64,000 nucleotides of DNA. Source: Caryophanales bacterium UBA1744. Its GTDB lineage: Bacteria > Bacillota_I > Bacilli_A > RFN20 > CAG-826. The position numbers and the translations under genes were made by a program. The notes beneath the pieces are model-generated. The model searched no databases. It had not been told where the DNA came from and was given only the letters and a program-made list of their open reading frames with translations. Below, piece after piece: positions 61,492 through 64,000 of this stretch. The DNA is taken from NCBI GenBank assembly GCA_002314915.1, contig DCHU01000026.1, positions 26,351-90,350 of the forward strand, in the 5' to 3' direction. Every line of letters starts with the position of its first letter. The stretch's first letter is position 1.

Positions 61492-61623
61492 ATGAAACAA
61501 TTTGAAAAACCAGAGTTCGATATTGCTGAGTTATCCCCTCAGGACGTTATATCAACTTCGAACGAGAGAACGTTCAATGACGAAGGCGGAGATGTTGACA
61601 TCAACTTCAAAGACTTAGTATAA
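61492..61623 (+). CDS. 43-residue acidic peptide coupled to the secreted nuclease
   Basis: The ATG lies two bases after the nuclease stop, with GGAGGT 8 bases before it. The product (MKQFEKPEFDIAELSPQDVI, then STSNERTFNDEGGDVDINFK and DLV) is acidic, has no signal or helix, and ends in an Asp/Asn/Gly-rich tail. I recall many short Firmicutes proteins of the form 'KPE-DVI-TS-acidic Gly tail' with no known role. It may be a modulator or inhibitor of the nuclease or a RiPP-like precursor, though no modification enzyme is present here. Confidence 0.6.
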   Translation: MKQFEKPEFDIAELSPQDVISTSNERTFNDEGGDVDINFKDLV

Positions 61624-61652
61624 AAAGGCGACCGTAAGGTCGTCTTTCTTTT
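61622..61652. terminator. terminator after the 43-residue peptide, shared with folA
   Basis: AAAGGCGACC, GTAA loop, GGTCGTCTTT, then TCTTTT. The minus strand also has a T-run after folA. Confidence 0.8.
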
Positions 61653-61653
61653 A

Positions 61654-62163
61654 TTAGATCTCTTTTTTGTTTTTATTCACGTATTTTGTGAATCTGATTT
61701 CGATTTCCCCGTCCATTATAGGCTCTCCTGGGTCAACACACTCGAAATCCGGATGTTCATCCAAGTTAACGAAGAAAACCTCTGCACCGCCGTCTGCGTT
61801 AGCTTTTGTGAGCAATACCTCATCAACGTATGGAAGTGTCTGTCGATAGATTGATGCTCCACCAATGACGAAGACATCATCTGATGCGGAGTATTCTTTC
61901 ATCTTCTTGAGGAACTCATCGAATGTGTGAATATTCTCAACACCTTCATAGTTATGGGTGACGTCTTGAGATAAGACTACATTCACTCTTTTTGGGAGTG
62001 GTTTAGAACCAGGGAACGAGAGCAATGTGTTCTCACCCATGAAGACAACGTGTCCTCTTGTTGTTTCCCTGAAGTATTTCATATCAACAGGGAGATGGAA
62101 GAGAAGGTCATTCTTCTTTCCGATACCGTATTTGTTATCTACGCAAAGAATTGATTTGATCAT
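61654..62163 (-). CDS. folA: dihydrofolate reductase
   Basis: The 169-residue enzyme reduces dihydrofolate with NADPH. Marks: CVDNKYGIGKKNDLLFHLPVDMKYFRETTRGHVVFMGENTLLSFPGSKPLPKR (motif parts in order) and VFVIGGASIYRQTLPYVDEVLLT. It starts one base after the thyA stop. Together they regenerate folate after thymidylate synthesis. Confidence 0.95.
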   Translation of the reverse strand: MIKSILCVDNKYGIGKKNDLLFHLPVDMKYFRETTRGHVVFMGENTLLSFPGSKPLPKRVNVVLSQDVTHNYEGVENIHTFDEFLKKMKEYSASDDVFVIGGASIYRQTLPYVDEVLLTKANADGGAEVFFVNLDEHPDFECVDPGEPIMDGEIEIRFTKYVNKNKKEI

Positions 62164-62164
62164 A

Positions 62165-62995
62165 TTAAATAGCCACCGGGATCTTTGTTTCTAATTTCTC
62201 GTATTCATAATCAACGAGTTCGAAGTCTTCCAACTTGAAGTCATAGAAGTTCTTAACGTTTGGATTAATCTTGAGAGTTGGAGCCTTATGCTGTGGTTTT
62301 GCGATGATTTCCTTAACGATATCAACGTGTCTATCATAGATGTGTGCGTCTGAGATAACGTGGACGAGTGTTCCTGGCTTTAAGCCTGAAACCTGAGCAA
62401 ACATCATGATTAAGAGAGAATACTGAAGGACATTCCAGTTGTTCGCGGTGAGCATATCGTTACTTCTCTGATTGAGGATTCCGTTTAATGTGTCTCCCGT
62501 GACATTGAATGTCATTGAATATGCACATGGGTAGAGATGCATTTCATGTAAATCCTGGAAGTTGTAGATGTTGGTCATGATACGTCTTGACTGTGGGTTG
62601 TGCTTCAAGTCATAAAGAACTCTATCAACTTGGTCAAACTCGCCTTCTACGTATTTGTGTTTAACGCCTAACTGATAACCATATGCTTTACCGATTGATC
62701 CAGTTTCATCCGCCCAAGAATCCCAGATGTGAGATTTGAGGTCATGGATGTTGTTGGACTTCTTCTGCCAAATCCAAAGGAGCTCATCCAAGCATGACTT
62801 GAATGCGGTTCTTCTGATTGTGAGGATTGGGAGTTCCTCCTGAAGATTGTATCTATTAACGATACAGAATTTCTTAATGGTGTGGGCTGGTGTGCCGTCT
62901 TCCCAATGAGGACGGACAGGTAAATCTTTATCGGAGAATCCTGTTTCAAGGATCTCTCTCATGTTATCAACGAAAATCTGGTCTGCTCTGGACAT
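62165..62995 (-). CDS. thyA: thymidylate synthase ThyA
   Basis: The 276-residue enzyme methylates dUMP using methylene-tetrahydrofolate. The catalytic Cys lies in MHLYPCAYSMTFNV, the dUMP-binding Arg in SRRIMTNIYNFQD, and the Asn in LNGILNQRSNDMLTANNWNVLQYS. GGAGG precedes ATG, and TATAAT lies at 63022-63027. Folate metabolism is classic ThyA/FolA, not ThyX. Confidence 0.96.
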   Translation of the reverse strand: MSRADQIFVDNMREILETGFSDKDLPVRPHWEDGTPAHTIKKFCIVNRYNLQEELPILTIRRTAFKSCLDELLWIWQKKSNNIHDLKSHIWDSWADETGSIGKAYGYQLGVKHKYVEGEFDQVDRVLYDLKHNPQSRRIMTNIYNFQDLHEMHLYPCAYSMTFNVTGDTLNGILNQRSNDMLTANNWNVLQYSLLIMMFAQVSGLKPGTLVHVISDAHIYDRHVDIVKEIIAKPQHKAPTLKINPNVKNFYDFKLEDFELVDYEYEKLETKIPVAI

Positions 62996-63063
62996 AACTA
63001 ATTTCCTCCGCGTTAAGGGTTATTATAAATAAAACATTAATATATTAAAGATTAAATAATCAA

Positions 63064-63084
63064 AAGACCTCAATTTGAGGTCTT
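63064..63084. promoter_or_regulatory. perfect 10-bp inverted repeat between thyA and the GNAT-Hsp33 gene
   Basis: AAGACCTCAA T TTGAGGTCTT lies between two divergent promoters. It could be an operator or a weak terminator. The flanking T-run is poor on the plus strand and moderate on the minus strand. Confidence 0.45.
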
Positions 63085-63155
63085 ATATATATCGGTAATC
63101 TTATATTTCGTCTCAAATTGGATGAGTTTATCTTTTATCGTAAAGATAACCTCCA

Positions 63156-63161
63156 TATAAT
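63156..63161 (+). promoter_or_regulatory. -10 element of the GNAT-Hsp33 gene, 6 bases from ATG
   Basis: TATAAT followed by AGCGGC and ATG. There is no Shine-Dalgarno and no convincing -35 at 17 bases (TTTTAT). It fits a leaderless transcript. Confidence 0.6.
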
Positions 63162-63167
63162 AGCGGC

Positions 63168-64000
63168 ATGAATAACATCAGACCATTTGAATTATCGGAT
63201 TTCGAAGAAGCCTCTAGAATTATCAAAGAAGGCATGTGCTTCGAAACATATCTTAAAGACGAGAATGTCATTAACGCATTCTGCCACGTCTACATCGCCA
63301 ATTATTTAAAGGAAGCGACCGAGGCATATTCCTATGTCATAAACGGGAAGCTCATCGGCTTTATCATCACAAAACACGTTGATGGAAAACTCATGTTCTC
63401 CAAGACCAAAGTCGATGAAATCTCACAAAGCTATTTCATTGAACTCAGCAAGCACACGATGCTCCCATACGTGGAGAAATACCAGAAGCATATCGAGGAA
63501 TTATCCAAATACATCCCTGCGGGACAAAAGGGTGAGATTCTCCTCTTTGCAGTCGATAAACCATTCAAAAGACAGGGAATTGGCACTGATTTGTTCAGAT
63601 ATCTCTCCAAAAACCATAGATTAGAGAGATATTCAGTCGTAACCGACAGCGATTGCGATTTCCAGTTCTATGAGAAACATCACTTTGAGTTATGCGCTCA
63701 GGGTGATGTCGACTTAGAGACCGAAGTCATGTCTAAACACTTGGTCACATTCGCCTTCTCTAGAACCCTTTTCTATAGCGATAAAGAGAACAATGATGAC
63801 TACTTAATTAGAGCGAACGCAAACGAGCAGATTCTTGCTTGGGCAATCTCATCGAGAAACCTCGTTGACCACGCTAGAGAGATACATAACCTATCACCTA
63901 TCTGCACCGCAGCATTAGGGCGTTCAATGTCCGCTGCTCTCATGATGGGCAATAACCTCAAATCTGAAACAGACACAATCACCCTCCAAATCAATGGAGA
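63168..64000 (+). CDS. GNAT acetyltransferase fused to Hsp33 redox chaperone (partial at right edge)
   Basis: The frame is open from ATG to base 64000 (277 codons seen). Residues about 1-190 form a GNAT acetyltransferase, with acetyl-CoA motif LLFAVDKPFKRQGIGTDLF and the C-terminal FQFYEKHHFELC strand. From about residue 207 the sequence becomes the Hsp33 (HslO) N-terminus: NDDYLIRANANEQILAWAIS, LSPICTAALGRSMSAALMMG, LKSETDTITLQING. No stop codon or ribosome site separates the two. The C-terminal zinc/cysteine switch of Hsp33 would lie beyond the edge. Hsp33 holds unfolded proteins during oxidative stress, and the acetyl acceptor of the GNAT half is unknown. Confidence 0.85.
   Translation, partial: MNNIRPFELSDFEEASRIIKEGMCFETYLKDENVINAFCHVYIANYLKEATEAYSYVINGKLIGFIITKHVDGKLMFSKTKVDEISQSYFIELSKHTMLPYVEKYQKHIEELSKYIPAGQKGEILLFAVDKPFKRQGIGTDLFRYLSKNHRLERYSVVTDSDCDFQFYEKHHFELCAQGDVDLETEVMSKHLVTFAFSRTLFYSDKENNDDYLIRANANEQILAWAISSRNLVDHAREIHNLSPICTAALGRSMSAALMMGNNLKSETDTITLQING

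Overview
This window comes from the chromosome of a Bacillota (Firmicutes) bacterium of moderate GC content. It is probably an uncultured gut member of the Bacilli related to Erysipelotrichales, RF39 or Acholeplasmatales. The placement is inference. It rests on the zinc-type S14, the absence of rpmD, the one-chain serine dehydratase, the many AxxC-type lipoproteins with a Gram-positive style, the queuosine salvage set and the S10-spc-alpha order. No rRNA, tRNA, insertion sequence, prophage or CRISPR array was seen.

Layout. (1) 1-5.1 kb: a HAD phosphatase cut by the left edge, then a block of exported proteins (a broken lipoprotein, a small secreted protein, a lipoprotein and a papain-like protease). 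These are separated by repeated copies of the rplQ terminator. (2) 5.1-20.2 kb: one uninterrupted S10-spc-alpha ribosomal superoperon on the minus strand, rpsJ to rplQ, including secY, adk, map, infA, rpmJ and rpoA. It has a consensus promoter upstream of rpsJ and no rpmD. (3) 20.4-23.8 kb: queuosine salvage (queT, tgt, queA, queH) with a preQ1-like leader before queT. (4) 23.8-28.5 kb: serine dehydratase, two paralogous P-loop kinases, a membrane protein and a flavoprotein. (5) 28.5-43.1 kb: a carbohydrate locus. It holds three paralogous large lipoproteins that look like glycoside hydrolases, a membrane-anchored GH3 enzyme, another lipoprotein, and a LytTR/GHKL two-component system. Direct repeats with a 21-22 bp period lie upstream of all five exported products, so I infer one local LytTR regulon. 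(6) 43.1-50 kb: GtrA-like protein, a NAD synthetase fused to a Phd/YefM-like domain, a phosphatase-Nudix fusion, MscL and purine/uracil salvage. (7) 50-58.6 kb: uracil permease, MFS and PTS transporters, CotH-like lipoprotein, CDF exporter and a tiny membrane peptide under a double operator. (8) 58.6-64 kb: RuvX, secreted endonuclease I plus a 43-residue peptide, FolA-ThyA, and a GNAT-Hsp33 fusion cut by the right edge.

Two window-wide traits stand out. Many stand-alone genes have a -10 hexamer only 6-8 bases before ATG and no Shine-Dalgarno, which suggests leaderless mRNAs; genes inside operons keep strong GGAGG sites. In addition, essentially every credible gene ends in TAA or TAG, with almost no TGA stops.

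The most unusual candidates are the LytTR-repeat carbohydrate locus, the Phd-like/NadE fusion with a palindrome over its own promoter, the GNAT-Hsp33 fusion, and the 35-residue membrane peptide with twin identical inverted repeats.
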